Below are positions 1 to 11,765 of a stretch of DNA of 55,000 bases, in pieces. Under the pieces are notes generated by a model, which saw only the letters and a program-made list of their open reading frames with translations, ran no database searches and was not told the DNA's origin. Positions within the stretch are counted from its first letter, which is position 1; every line of letters starts with the position of its first letter. Location of the stretch: positions 17,051,485 to 17,106,484 of the forward strand of contig NC_135562.1 of NCBI RefSeq assembly GCF_964340395.1. The letters run 5' to 3'. Origin of the DNA: Glandiceps talaboti. Lineage: Eukaryota > Hemichordata > Enteropneusta > Spengelidae. A program made the translations under genes and the position numbers.

Positions 1-883
1 AAATCTTATGTCACCATACTTTATTACGGACAAAATATCTATACAGTTTCGGAATCAAAATTTCATTCTTTTTGCGTTCACGCGATGATTTTCAAAAGAA
101 TTAACCCATCTGAGGAACTGACGTGCTGTAGAGACTTTCCCTGCAGTGGTCGCCGTAATGGGATAGTGATAAGCCCGAACAGTGTGAGGCTAGTATTTAA
201 AAAAAGGACAAGCTGTTATAATTGTACAATTTTGTCTATAAACCTTAAACATGACGAAATAAGTGATCATTCTAAATGACATTCGTGAATGGCATAAGAC
301 AAACTTTTCTCAAGTACTTAATTGCAGGTTATTTTTTCGTTATTAATGACACTTTTGTGGCCCACGTCTTTTCCGATAACGTATAAATTGTATTATTTAA
401 GTAATCGAGTGCTCGTTTGAAAAGGGGGAGATTAAATTGACCTCTTGTTGACCCCTCTACGTCATTAAACAGATACTTTTGAGGAAAACGACAAAAAGTT
501 GAAATGTTAAGTCTATTCTAGTAGATTCAGGATTTTGTTTATGGGAGTTTTTCGGGTTGGCGCCAATTGGTTTTTCACTTTGATTTACCTAGGCCATATT
601 CTCAGGAGTTAGTAGTTATCTGTGAAATCGTGATATTGATGTTTATGCAACGAATTTAAATATTGGGACCGTGACTATTCCAATTGTTGTAAGATACAAA
701 TGAGAAAGATTATCATCTTCATATCTGATATGATACTTCGACAAAGCCTCTGTCCTTTTAACTGAGATATCTTGTTAACAGACTCAAAGGTTTGGATCAA
801 ATATTCAAGTCTAAATTACAACTTCTACTGAAAATATATATAAGTCACACCACAATAGATTACTAAACTAAGCATCTCAATTT
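1..883. other. Non-coding AT-rich stretch, nothing recognised
   Basis: Unique-looking AT-rich sequence. The only open frame (85-279, 64 codons) has no family resemblance and is as expected by chance. I see no splice-flanked exon, RNA gene or repeat here. Confidence 0.5.
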
Positions 884-1935
<1,052 letters not shown>

Positions 1936-1939
1936 GTCC

Positions 1940-2013
<74 letters not shown>

Positions 2014-2107
2014 ATGTCGTCCATCCATCTCTTTGTTTGTTTGTTTGTTTGTTTGTTTGTCTGCCTGTCTTGTCAGTCAGTCAGTCAGTCAGTCAGTCAG
2101 TCAGTCA

Positions 2108-2194
<87 letters not shown>

Positions 2195-2244
2195 CGTCCG
2201 TCCGTCCGTCCGTCCGTCCGTCCGTCTGTCTGTCTGTCTGTCTC
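1936..2244. repeat. Compound tetranucleotide array with discrete blocks
   Basis: Successive blocks each have their own 4-bp unit: CTGT (about 1940-2010), a short unique piece, GTTT (about 2033-2060), GTCA (about 2073-2108), CTGT (about 2110-2188), CCGT (about 2189-2225), then CTGT again. Adjacent units mostly differ by one base. All six frames are open because none of these units creates a stop codon. Confidence 0.97.
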
Positions 2245-2559
2245 ACCATATCTACATGTGCTATTCAAAACTGCAATGGTGTTGGTTGGGGAGTGAACAC
2301 TTTCAAATATTAAAAACAACTTCTTTAGTCTTACTCTGAGGTGAGAAATAACAGTTCTGATGAAGACGAAAAACGGGGGTAGATGGAAAGAGTAGAAGAC
2401 TTTAGTACAGTTGATAGCGTATCTTTAGAAACAAGATCGAAAAAATGAGTTTTCCCAAATGGCAAAGAAGACTGTGTTGTAAAACATATATAGCTATGAT
2501 TTCAAATTGGGGAATGGCTTTATATAAACGTACGTGTGTACCCTATAGTGATTGATATT

Positions 2560-2825
2560 TCTGCTAGGTTTTGTTGAAATTGAGCAGTAGGTGTCCGAGA
2601 TATGGGTGGTTATGGGCGGACGGGTTGATGGACGGACGGACAAACACTATTCCTATGCTATACCCCCCTCTCCGAGCTCTGCTCGTTTGGCCATGGGGCT
2701 ATATAATATGGAAGTAAAAATAAGCTGATACATCGACGTAGACGGACGACTGGACTGACGAACATGGGGCATTCCTATAGCCCCCTCCCGGCGCTGCCAG
2801 TTAAATTTGCGGCTTATAACTTGTT
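2560..2825. repeat. Two diverged tandem copies of a dispersed element
   Basis: Two segments (about 2620-2710 and 2735-2820) share the same order of pieces: a GGACGGACGGAC-like stretch, ATTCCTAT, then a CCCCCTCCC core followed by a GC-rich stretch. The text before them resembles the low-complexity tails of dispersed repeats found in many marine invertebrate genomes, which is from memory. No coding capacity is visible. Confidence 0.5.
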
Positions 2826-3537
2826 ATGAATGTAAAAAAAGGTGATCCAACGGCCTCGCTTCGTACTTGACAACGTTTGCATTAAATGCAAAGACTACTT
2901 AATACATGCATTATTGACAGTTCACCCAGCGATAGTATTTTAACAATCTAACATTTCAAAGCACATTATATTGCAATAACTCGGTAAATTGATTTTGAGT
3001 TGCAGTGTTGATTGAGACGTTAAATCCTTTCAGAGCCAAGTCTGTATTTTTCTCCTACAAATTACTTAGCTAGCGGCACACTGTATAATTGAGGCTGAGA
3101 TCATTGTGAAGTTCAAGGTGCATGGTTTTATGCAGTTCAAAAAATGAGGTCGACAATTATAGCTTGCTAACTAGGCTGTATAGTGACTTCAAAGTACTTG
3201 AGTGAATGTGTGAATTAAGGAAGTTGCTTGACAGTCCGTTCATTGTTGGCCTATTACACATTAATAGTTATACATTTAAATTTAAATGCTACGAAATGGC
3301 ATACATTTGTGTGTGTGTGTGTGTGCAATATTTGTATTTGTTCGTGGTGAAGATCGGTGAAGGGTGTTGTTGGAAGCCGAAAAAGTTGCCAATTTCGATT
3401 TATCAAAACATTTGAATAAATCGGGTTGAAAGAAAGAGCAGACTACAACACTCAGTTTATCCAAGTGTAACTTACCTCCTCTCTAAGATCGAGTTCATTT
3501 ATTTCGTCTTATTTCTCATGTCATCCTCTTCCTCTTC
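2826..3537. other. Non-coding stretch with one short (TG)n
   Basis: AT-rich sequence with a (TG)9 run at 3308-3326. No gene or mobile element recognised. Confidence 0.5.
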
Positions 3538-3556
3538 ATATATATATATATATATC
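3538..3556. repeat. (AT)n microsatellite
   Basis: Short uninterrupted AT run. Confidence 0.9.
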
Positions 3557-3667
3557 TTGTGTTCTGAACTATGTCCTCAGTGCAGTTTGTATGTCTGCCT
3601 GTTCTCCATTCTTATCAATGAGTTTCGATATATGTCGTCTGCCGTGCCCTTCCCCTACTCACTTCCC

Positions 3668-3772
<105 letters not shown>

Positions 3773-4781
3773 CATCCCTCGCGTTCACCCTCACATCACA
3801 CACTCAATCACTCTTAATAACTCTTTCTCAATCACACACGAACACACATACACACACACAGTCTCTCTCCTCTGCCTGTCTGTCTGTCCCTCTTTGTCAT
3901 GCAATGTGGAGGTCAGAGAAAGTGTATTACGAGGTAAAAAATTCGAATAGTCAAACATGTTCAATTGATTTGTTGCATCGACAATTAATATTTTTGATTA
4001 TGTGGATTTTTTTCTATAGACTTAATATTCGTGTCATCAGAGAAATGTTAATGGTCCCAGCGACATTATACGTCAGTCACGTGACCCATGCAGGGCTGCA
4101 AAAGGAAATGTATAAATTAAACTGTATCGCAAAATGAAATGAACACACATCCAAACTCTTCACAAAACATTGATTATTCTAGTATGAAATGGTATACATT
4201 TTTTATTGAAATAACTTACATATCACTAAATATTACTTGTCTTCATAAACTACAACATTTATGACATTATTCATATTTATAACCCAGAGTTTTCGATTTA
4301 CGTTTGTGTAATAATATTTTATTGTACTCGATTAAAAGTCCGTTCTGAAACGTAAGACTTCGAAATAACTTCATCTGCCTGCATTTTGAAAAGCTGTCAT
4401 TCAGGGTCAAAGGTCGGGGAATCGAATAATCGTAAGTACAGTTTTGTAATAAAATGTTTTAAAAACCCTGTTTGATTCACAGTCAAGCTGGAATTGGTTG
4501 TCAAAAAAAATGTGATTCCTACTTTATAAGGGACTATCAACGGGCAGTATTTCTAAATTGAACATTATATTACCTTAGAAAATTCTCATTTTGAATGACG
4601 GTGATGCATTTGAACATTATTTTTCTACGGGAATAATATACATTTGCTTGCAAATACATTTAATATCGAATTAACAAGTTTAATCTTCACACAAGTGGGG
4701 AAAATTTAGTTTCCCTTTTCTGTTTAAATTTTTAAAATAAAATTGTGTGTTTTCGGTAAACTGAAAACTCTAGTTTAATTA
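3773..4781. other. Non-coding stretch; one 10-bp E-box palindrome
   Basis: Mostly unique AT-rich sequence. At 4076-4085 there is the perfect palindrome GTCACGTGAC, the form of E-box bound by bHLH-ZIP factors of the MITF/TFE/USF type. No gene recognised. Confidence 0.45.
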
Positions 4782-5073
4782 AGCCGCCAACCGAAACATT
4801 TCTTTTTAAACATTTAAAATAAAAAGATAAGACACGTTCTTGCCTTCTTGGCCTTCATAATATACACGCCTTTTTTCTTTCCCTAGTGATGCCTGTACAT
4901 ATTTCATCAAACAATCACAGAAGAAGTATTCTGACCGACATTCCAGATTCTTTTGGTTCGCAGCAATACAACAATCATAAAGATAAAATAAAATAAAATA
5001 AAATAAAATCCCGAGCTACCTACCCTATTCTCTGAGGCCATCTTATCGGAAACACACAATTTTTTTCTCGCCC
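4782..5073 (+). repeat. Dispersed repeat family C, copy 1
   Basis: About 292 bp, collinear and in the same orientation as 25593-25879. Shared landmarks in order are AGCCGCC, an A-rich run, a CCTTC-rich segment, TTCTTTCCCTAGTGATG, TATTCTGA, an A/T-rich tract, CTGAGGCC, TTATCGGA and ACACACAATTTTTTT followed by CGCC. Similarity stops on both sides, so this is a bounded interspersed element. It contains an (AAAAT)n run at 4981-5009. I see no terminal inverted repeats and no ORF, so it is non-autonomous and its class is unknown. Confidence 0.75.
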
Positions 5074-6690
5074 TTTTTCATTTTTTCTCGTTACAGTTTT
5101 TGAGCGTTTATCAGCCCTGCTGTAATCCAAAGCTTAATAATGCCAAAACATGATTGCTATAAATTGTGAAAACCCAGGCTTTGAGGCTTAGTTCGTAAGT
5201 TGTGAAATACGAATCAGCAGGTCAAAAATATATTACAAAATACTTAGGCTCGGTCTTGAAAAATGCAATCCATTTTTCAAGCTGAAAAGCATGTTTGAGA
5301 GAACTGAATTGGCGACCATCTTGAAATTTGGCCGCCATGTTGGATTGTTATCTATTTCTTGCTCAATGACCCTGTGCTATTATATTTTATAACAAATTTC
5401 ATGTTATGATTACAAAGCGACCGAATCTGGCCATAAAAAAATTCTAATCACGTTATCTTTACAATTCTACAGGATTCGCAACATAATTTTCACGCACACT
5501 GACTAATAAAAGTATTTTAATTTTTTTGAAATAAAATAGTCCTCACGTAAAGAAGATGGACTTATAATCAAATAATGCTATGCTCGAACCATTCATCGAA
5601 TTCACATCTAAAAAATGATTGGGTATTCTACTTTCATAGCGTAAGTATACAATGTACCAATTTTTGGAACGAACATTTCGGCCAAAAATTTCAACCTTTT
5701 CCCGCCCAAAAAATTGCTCACATTTTGATTTATCTGATCAACATATTTCACAACATAATTGTCGACATGGACCTTACTTATATTTTAGGATAAAGGTTGA
5801 TAACGTTAGTTTCTTCTCTTCTTTCTCTTCATTTCCCATATTCTTGATACTAGTAGAGGCTAGATTCAATACGAGGTAAAACTCACAACTGACGATATAA
5901 ATTTTGGATCAGTAAATTTGCTGCATTTTGAATGGACGGCAAACACAATTTTATCAATATTGAGGTAACCTGCAGCAGCATGCCTAGAGTCAAAATCAAT
6001 GAAGTACATGTATATCTTTACTGGATATGGCACACTATGTTCATCTAAATAAAAAATTGTTTTATTTGCAAAACTTTTTTAAAAATTCGATGCTCCTAGA
6101 AATAATAACCCTGTTATGTTGGTAGACTGTATGTGAAGAAACGTCGTTGATTGAACGGGCGCCATCAACGACCACATCTAACAGTCAATTATGTAAATAG
6201 ATCACACCAAAATCAGATCATAGACGAGTTAGTTTTGAAAGAAATGGCGAAAGCGCCATTGCCATATTTTAAAGTTAGCAAAATACTAAAACGTAAGCTG
6301 AACGCAAAGTTTTAATTTTTTTTTAACTCAAATCATTTTCGTTGAAAAATTCTAACAAAGTTTTCTGAGGTAATAACGACAAAAAAGTGTTCTAACACCA
6401 CATTTTCAACCTTTCTCAATGAGTATGCGATGGTAGTCTGCATAAGACAAACCATCGTTAACATTTCAGATTCCCGCCGCCCAAAATGCAAACACATTTT
6501 ATTTCTCAGATTTTACATGACGACGTAAAGATTTGATACATTTGTGTCAAGTAAAAAGTGACGTTCATAAAATGTCGAGTCCGAACGTTGCTTTACAAAT
6601 AGCGCTAAAATAAGTTGTTACATGTCACTGAGAAATTACGATGCTAGTTCACGAAGCTCTTAGCACTATTTTGAGAAAGGTTGTGAGCAT
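5074..6690. other. Non-coding stretch downstream of the GPCR
   Basis: AT-rich. Around 5310-5345 is a GGCGACCATCTTG...GGCCGCCATGTTGG segment of the kind common in interspersed repeats; its reverse complement contains an AACATGGCGGC YY1-like core. The open frames at 5575-5879 show no domain. No other gene recognised. Confidence 0.45.
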
Positions 6691-6694
6691 ATAA

Positions 6695-6700
6695 TTTATT
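6695..6700 (-). terminator. Candidate polyadenylation signal of the GPCR gene
   Basis: AATAAA on the minus strand begins two bases after the TAA stop of the receptor. In AT-rich DNA this can be chance. A second AATAAA lies about 200 nt further downstream (6498-6503). Confidence 0.35.
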
Positions 6701-8544
6701 TAAACGGCCCCTGATGTGGTTTCGCTGTTAAAATTCTTTCTGTTAGCCATTGTTATCGTAGTACTATGACACTCTCTCATCGTATATGCCTGACGGTTTC
6801 TCTTGTACCTTTTCCGACACAATATTTTCTTGAACGCCAGTTTAAATTGAATGTTGCAAAACGGATAAAGCAATGGGTTTAGTGTTGAGTTCAACCAAAG
6901 AATCCAGAAGGAAACGTCGAACAAGTACGTATTGACGCAATCTATACATATACTTTGGATTAGGTTCAACAATTGATACGGTGTCCAACATAAAACAAAT
7001 GCTCCGACGATAATAATAAGCGATTTCGCAAGTTTCTTATCACGTGAGAGTTTCCTGCGTACAGCTTGCTGGGAAGAGGCTGACAGTTTAACCATGTGAT
7101 CTCTACCTGTACTATTACGCGCGGCTGGCGAATCAGAAGCCACCGTTGTCGTCACCGTCGGACACTCTTGTTTCTTAGCCAGCATTGGTTCAGAAATTGT
7201 TACGCTCAAAAGAGACGATCGCCGAACGCCATCTTGACCATTTCGAAGTCTCGATTTCGGTGACAAACAACTTTTAAATTCACGTGTATGGTTGGGTATA
7301 AGTTGGTTATTAGCATCGGGCGGGAGATTTAGGTGATTCATTTTGATCTGCTCGTACATTTCAGGCACTTGAAGCGTATTCTTGGGAAGTAATGCCTTGT
7401 GTTGCTCAATGTCGTCAGAATTATTGTTCCCGCCATTTTCTTCCGTGTCAATTTCAACATCTCCACAACTGGTACTCTCTTCTTTGACGTTCGATATAAA
7501 CAATTTCACTTTACCATCTTCCTTAGTGAAGGAACTATTGCGTTCGATGGTTTGGGAAGATTCACTTTCGTTAGACATCTTGGCAGACGAAGGAAGAGAC
7601 GTCGCGGAGGGCGTTCTTTTCATCGACTTCCTCGTTCGTTTCCTGATATTCAGAAATATGCTGAGGTTAAAGTAGAAAACTAACAACAAGGGGAAAAAGA
7701 ATTCAAAGAAAGTCTGTCCAAGTGTGATTGGGAAATTGTCCGCAAAGCCCGCCACACATTCACCGTCTGGTACAGACGTACCTGTAAAATAATCCCAACC
7801 AAACACAGTTGGTGCGTAGAAACAGATAGGAATTATCCAGGCTAGGGACATCTTAAAAATCGTGGTTTTCAAATTATTCTGTGTACGGTATTTTATTGCA
7901 CGAGTTACGGAGCAGTACCGGTCGAAAGTTATTAAAACGACACTGAAGAGGGACGAACAGCAGAGGGTATAGTCTGCGAACACCCATAACTTGCAAAGAG
8001 CAGGACCGAGAACCCATTTCCCGAAAAGAACATACGGTACGCAGAGAGGTATCGAAAAACTTCCGACCAGCAAATCCGCGATGGAGAGATTTAAAATATA
8101 ATAATTCGACCAGGTTCGAAGTTTTTTCTCTCTGCTAAATGCCATTATAACAAGTACGTTTCCGAAAGTTGTAAGTCCGATAACACACAGAGTTGATATC
8201 AGAATGCACATCGACCATACCGTGGAATAAACTAGCCATGGTTCCGATTCCTCGCCACAGTCAACACAAGAAACATTCGCAGTCGAGGTATAACTAACAG
8301 TTACTGGCATATAAGTGGACGTGTCTGTTTTATCAGAAACTGTATAACCCAAGGAATGATGCGATTGCTTCCCCAACGTTAGCGTAGTATAGATTTCGGA
8401 GATCGTCCGTGATGTTCCATTCTTCACGATGTTGTACGCAACACCGCTGTTCGCAGTCGGTAGTGATGTTGTTAACAAGTCGGTCACATTACCAACTAGA
8501 GTGAAATTTGAGAAAAGCGATGAAGGGGCACTGTCCGATTCCAT
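6700..8544 (-). CDS. HRH3-like: Class A amine GPCR, histamine H3/H4-receptor-like
   Basis: Single-exon 614-residue seven-transmembrane receptor. Residues 1-103 form a Ser/Thr-rich outer tail with N-glycosylation sequons at N13, N19, N42 and N90. TM1 is about 104-135 (N129 = 1.50), TM2 145-170 (D157 = 2.50), TM3 184-210 (C184, D191 = 3.32, DRY 208-210), TM4 227-250 (W236), TM5 272-300, TM6 504-530 (CWTPY 519-523), TM7 538-562 (NPLLY 556-560). C263 in loop 2 can pair with C184. D191 is the amine-binding aspartate. E281 falls at 5.46, where H3/H4 receptors carry glutamate, and W550 at 7.43 also matches H3. The segments KRTR and LSRDKKLAKSL bounding loop 3 are very H3-like, whereas DRY is also muscarinic-like. 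Loop 3 (about 300-500) is Ser/Asn-rich with a PKA-type RRSS at 441-444. C576 may be palmitoylated. Family knowledge suggests Gi/o coupling at the plasma membrane; ligand identity is inferred. The ATG has A at -3, G at +4 and an in-frame stop at -9. Vertebrate H3 is about 445 residues with introns in its coding region; this frame is longer and uninterrupted. Confidence 0.95.
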   Translation of the reverse strand: MESDSAPSSLFSNFTLVGNVTDLLTTSLPTANSGVAYNIVKNGTSRTISEIYTTLTLGKQSHHSLGYTVSDKTDTSTYMPVTVSYTSTANVSCVDCGEESEPWLVYSTVWSMCILISTLCVIGLTTFGNVLVIMAFSREKKLRTWSNYYILNLSIADLLVGSFSIPLCVPYVLFGKWVLGPALCKLWVFADYTLCCSSLFSVVLITFDRYCSVTRAIKYRTQNNLKTTIFKMSLAWIIPICFYAPTVFGWDYFTGTSVPDGECVAGFADNFPITLGQTFFEFFFPLLLVFYFNLSIFLNIRKRTRKSMKRTPSATSLPSSAKMSNESESSQTIERNSSFTKEDGKVKLFISNVKEESTSCGDVEIDTEENGGNNNSDDIEQHKALLPKNTLQVPEMYEQIKMNHLNLPPDANNQLIPNHTREFKSCLSPKSRLRNGQDGVRRSSLLSVTISEPMLAKKQECPTVTTTVASDSPAARNSTGRDHMVKLSASSQQAVRRKLSRDKKLAKSLIIIVGAFVLCWTPYQLLNLIQSICIDCVNTYLFDVSFWILWLNSTLNPLLYPFCNIQFKLAFKKILCRKRYKRNRQAYTMRECHSTTITMANRKNFNSETTSGAV

Positions 8545-8614
8545 TGTCTGCTATGAAGTTATTAAAACAAACAAGAATTCTCTGTAATTCCTATCCGTAT
8601 CCAAACCGTTCAGC

Positions 8615-8665
8615 TCAGTACCTGGAATCACGCTCGCCTGTCCTCCGAAATTCTTTCCCTAACAT
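8615..8665 (-). promoter_or_regulatory. Upstream ORF in the GPCR leader
   Basis: A 16-codon ORF (ATG 8665-8663, TGA ending at 8615) lies in the leader, 70 nt before the receptor ATG. If the leader is transcribed as genomic sequence, ribosomes would meet this ATG first, which could dampen receptor translation. Confidence 0.35.
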
Positions 8666-8686
8666 CTGAAAGACAGAAAGACGTAC
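8665..8686 (-). promoter_or_regulatory. Candidate 3' splice site in the GPCR 5'UTR
   Basis: On the minus strand a pyrimidine-rich run ends in GTCTTTCTGTCTTTCAG, immediately before 8665. This is a strong acceptor consensus, so the coding exon may be preceded by a non-coding first exon further upstream (higher coordinates). Confidence 0.4.
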
Positions 8687-8780
8687 ACATCCTTTAATAC
8701 CACTACGACGTCCGCCTACACACCACACTTCTAGATCTGCCAACATTCAAAAGACTGTGAAGCCACAAACCCTCGAAGAG

Positions 8781-8790
8781 CATATAAAAG
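8781..8790 (+). promoter_or_regulatory. TATA-like box
   Basis: CATATAAAAG on the plus strand sits directly next to the ZNF143-like site. It points away from the GPCR, and no plus-strand gene is visible downstream, so it may be chance. Confidence 0.2.
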
Positions 8791-8808
8791 CGCAAGGCAT
8801 TGTGGGAA
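8791..8808 (-). promoter_or_regulatory. ZNF143/Staf-like binding site
   Basis: The minus strand reads TTCCCACAATGCCTTGCG, which fits the long Staf/ZNF143 consensus (as I remember it) at every position. It lies about 250 bp upstream of the receptor ATG on the same strand. ZNF143 sites are typical of core promoters, so this marks a plausible transcription start region for the GPCR. Confidence 0.4.
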
Positions 8809-8845
8809 TACATAATAACTGTGCATAACATAGAAATGTATTTGA

Positions 8846-8972
8846 ACCAAATTCGATAAAACTCCCTAGCACGTATTTCAAATTAGCAGATCGTTTTATC
8901 AGCAAGCACATTTTTACATCGAACTAGGGAGCTCTTTAACTAGATAAGCTAAATCGAATTTGGTGCTGCTAA
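8846..8972. repeat. Imperfect inverted repeat upstream of the GPCR
   Basis: A 12-bp perfect pair (ACCAAATTCGAT at 8848 and its complement at about 8951), a CTCCCTAG/CTAGGGAG pair inside it and an ATTAGCAG/CTGCTAAT pair form a broken hairpin of about 125 bp. The pairs are not all in nested order, so this may be a decayed mobile-element end. Confidence 0.45.
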
Positions 8973-9303
8973 TGAAATAACTAGATAGCTGTAAACAACT
9001 TTCAAGGGTTATGTGACAAGCATTTCACTATCGTTTCCCTGAATTGATATTCACAATGTCGTCGTTTGAATTCCCATTTTTTATTTCACGTGTACATCAG
9101 AAGAGACATGTACTCTCCTGTCTAACGACATTGAAACCTCTGAAGTGAATTGACTATTACAGTTAAGATGTTCACAATTCACACGGCGTTTCGGATATCG
9201 AAAATCAATAGACTGACTATTAATAGGGGAGTTAGGTAATTTATTGAAGGGAATGTCAAACAGCTTTGACAATATTGCAATGTCAGTGCGATAGGCAGTT
9301 TAA

Positions 9304-9485
9304 CGTATGTATGTATGTATGTATGTATGTATGTATGTATGTATGTATGTATGTATGTATGTATGTATGTATGTATGTGTGTGTGTGTGTGTGTGTACGT
9401 ACGTACGTATGTACGTAAGTATGTATGTATGTATGTATGTATGTATGTATGTGTGTGTGTATGTGTGTGTGTGTCTGTCTGTGCA
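9304..9485. repeat. (GTAT)n / (GT)n / (GTAC)n compound array
   Basis: GTAT units to about 9378, then GT, a GTAC sector at about 9397-9412, then GTAT and GT again. All Tyr/Val/Cys/Met frames across it are artefacts. Confidence 0.97.
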
Positions 9486-9977
9486 TGTGTGTATATATTC
9501 ACCTATGCTTTCATGCATGTATCCACTATAATTTATATTTCCATAGCAATCTATCCGACCACACAACCACCTAATTCTCTTCATTATACGCCCACTCAAC
9601 CTTCGTAAAACGTAAAGTCTTCCTAACCTTAATATTAAATAATTTAAACAAATATAATGATTTTTTAAAATCACATATTACACTCAATCAATCAATGCAA
9701 AAATCAATGACGTTTGAGTGGATTATTATATTTTCAAAGTTGTTTTTACTAAAATCAACGTCAAACCAAATTCGTTAAACAAGCCTCTATCGATTTGTCA
9801 TCAAAGATTCAATGAATTGTCACTGTGTGTCTATATTTGGACAGAGAAGAATCACTAAGTCAGTGTCCTCATCAACTGTGGGCGTAAACATCTACAAGTA
9901 GACTCAGAGGCCAGCCAGGAAATTAACAATTTGTTTAAGCAATTTCATTAGCCCGCTTCGAATATGACAGCGGGTAT
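9486..9977. other. Non-coding stretch, nothing recognised
   Basis: AT-rich sequence between two repeats; no gene or element recognised. Confidence 0.45.
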
Positions 9978-10262
9978 TTTTCATTTTTGGCGAGCCAATA
10001 TAAAATATACATAATGTATATTTCCTTTTGATGAAACGATACAAAATAAGCATTTATGTTACATTTTGGTGATCCGATACGAAATATAAATGTGTATTTT
10101 ATTTTGGTTAGCACATACGAAAAATACATATATGATTCATTTGGGTGAGTTGATACAAAATATGCATTAATTTTTTATTTTTATGAGCCCATATACGAAA
10201 CATACATGTATGTTTGTTTGGTTTTGATGAGCCCACACGAAATAGACATAGGCTTATTTACT
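9978..10262. repeat. Minisatellite, ~40-bp unit, about 7 copies
   Basis: Seven diverged units share the order TTTTGGTGAGCC, GATACGAAAT, ATACAT, then a T-rich end. Unit starts fall near 9983, 10025, 10064, 10102, 10140, 10178 and 10220. The copies differ at many positions, so the array is old. Confidence 0.75.
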
Positions 10263-11536
10263 CAAATCCGTAACACGTGCACGATCAGGATCGTCAGAAA
10301 TAAACCGGGTTTGAAAAGTGAATGACGTACGTGTTCTCCAACAACTACGGATTGGCAAAGCAATAAAAAGAAAGCTCGGTGTGCAGCACGTACAAATAAA
10401 CGCGATAACATGACTAACACTCAGATTCTAAAAGCATAATATAACTAATATACTGCGATAATTACTTTTCTCAATTTCGCTTGTACTTTGGTTATTTGAT
10501 CTCAATGTAGGAAGTCTGTTAGACGTAGAACAGAATTCCTTTAATCCTTGTACCACGCATTACCCACACTTTCGATTTTTTGTCGGAAATTACTTAGATT
10601 TCTAAAACTTTATGAAACTATCGTGTGTTAATTTAGCTTTTGCGTACAGGAAATGGTCTCATCGTATGCTATGACGTGTAAGGATTACACTATAGTCAGA
10701 GAGTGATGTCACAGGTAAGACTTTATGATGTAGTCTGACTGTAGTTCTCCAACAATAACAAATGAAGCTTCTTGATTTTTGAAAATTACTTGTGGTACGT
10801 TCTCGACTCTCTTTTTGACTGAGGTGATAGGAAAATTCCTAATATAATCAAAAAGTTCGCATTTTCAGACACACCACATTTCTTTATGAAACGTAGTATC
10901 AGAATTTTTACCGACAAAAACAGTTTGATAACATGCTTGTTATGTTATAAATTTTGTTAGTTCATCTCAATCTTACTTCAGACCTGGACGACAAAAAACA
11001 CTTTTAAAGAAACGCCTAACAAACAACACTTTGATTTGAAAAAAAAATGAACATCAAATTTTTTCCCGCCAAAATTATTTCGAAAACTTTTAGATTTGAC
11101 GTAATTTTATGATACAATTTAACTTGATTTTAGCCCGGGAACATAGCAATGACAATTTCGATAATAATCAACATGATAATTTCGAATTCTGTTTAATAAA
11201 ATCTAGGAACTTTTTTTTAACATAATGACTTTTTTTAAAGAGCCGTGATACTAAAAATTGTCAGTTAAAGATTACAAGAATGAATTTTCATTTCTTCTAG
11301 GTTCTTAATTACTCAGTAATGATTTTTTTACTCATAGTGTGAAACAAATTTCTTTGAAGAAAATTCTGGTATTTTTTGCTGACGTCTCGACAGCATCGTC
11401 AGGGGTTGAACGATTGACTAAGTGGACATTTAATTAAACAATCAACAAATAAACAGACACACACATAGACAGATTACTAACAAACAAACATATAACCAGA
11501 AAAACAGCTATCCAGCTATCCAGCCAGCCAGACAGA
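10263..11536. other. Non-coding stretch, nothing recognised
   Basis: About 1.3 kb of AT-rich unique sequence with no ORF of note and no identifiable repeat. Confidence 0.45.
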
Positions 11537-11633
11537 CACATACATACATACATACATACATACATACATACATACACACATACACATGTACACATACACA
11601 CATACATACCCACATACTACATACATACATACA

Positions 11634-11665
<32 letters not shown>

Positions 11666-11765
11666 CATACACACATACACACATACATACATACACACAC
11701 ATACATACATACATACATACATACATACATACATACATACATACATACATACATACATACATACA
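11537..11765. repeat. (ATAC)n tetranucleotide array
   Basis: About 230 bp of ATAC units with short AC-rich interruptions. It is the complement of the GTAT arrays elsewhere in the window. Confidence 0.97.

Noticed and set aside
7382-7683. Two plus-strand open frames of 94-97 codons
   Set aside because: They are antisense to the third loop of the GPCR and have no domain of their own.
8781-8810. TATA box plus ZNF143 site considered as an snRNA or tRNA(Sec)-type promoter
   Set aside because: No snRNA or tRNA sequence follows at the expected distance on either strand.
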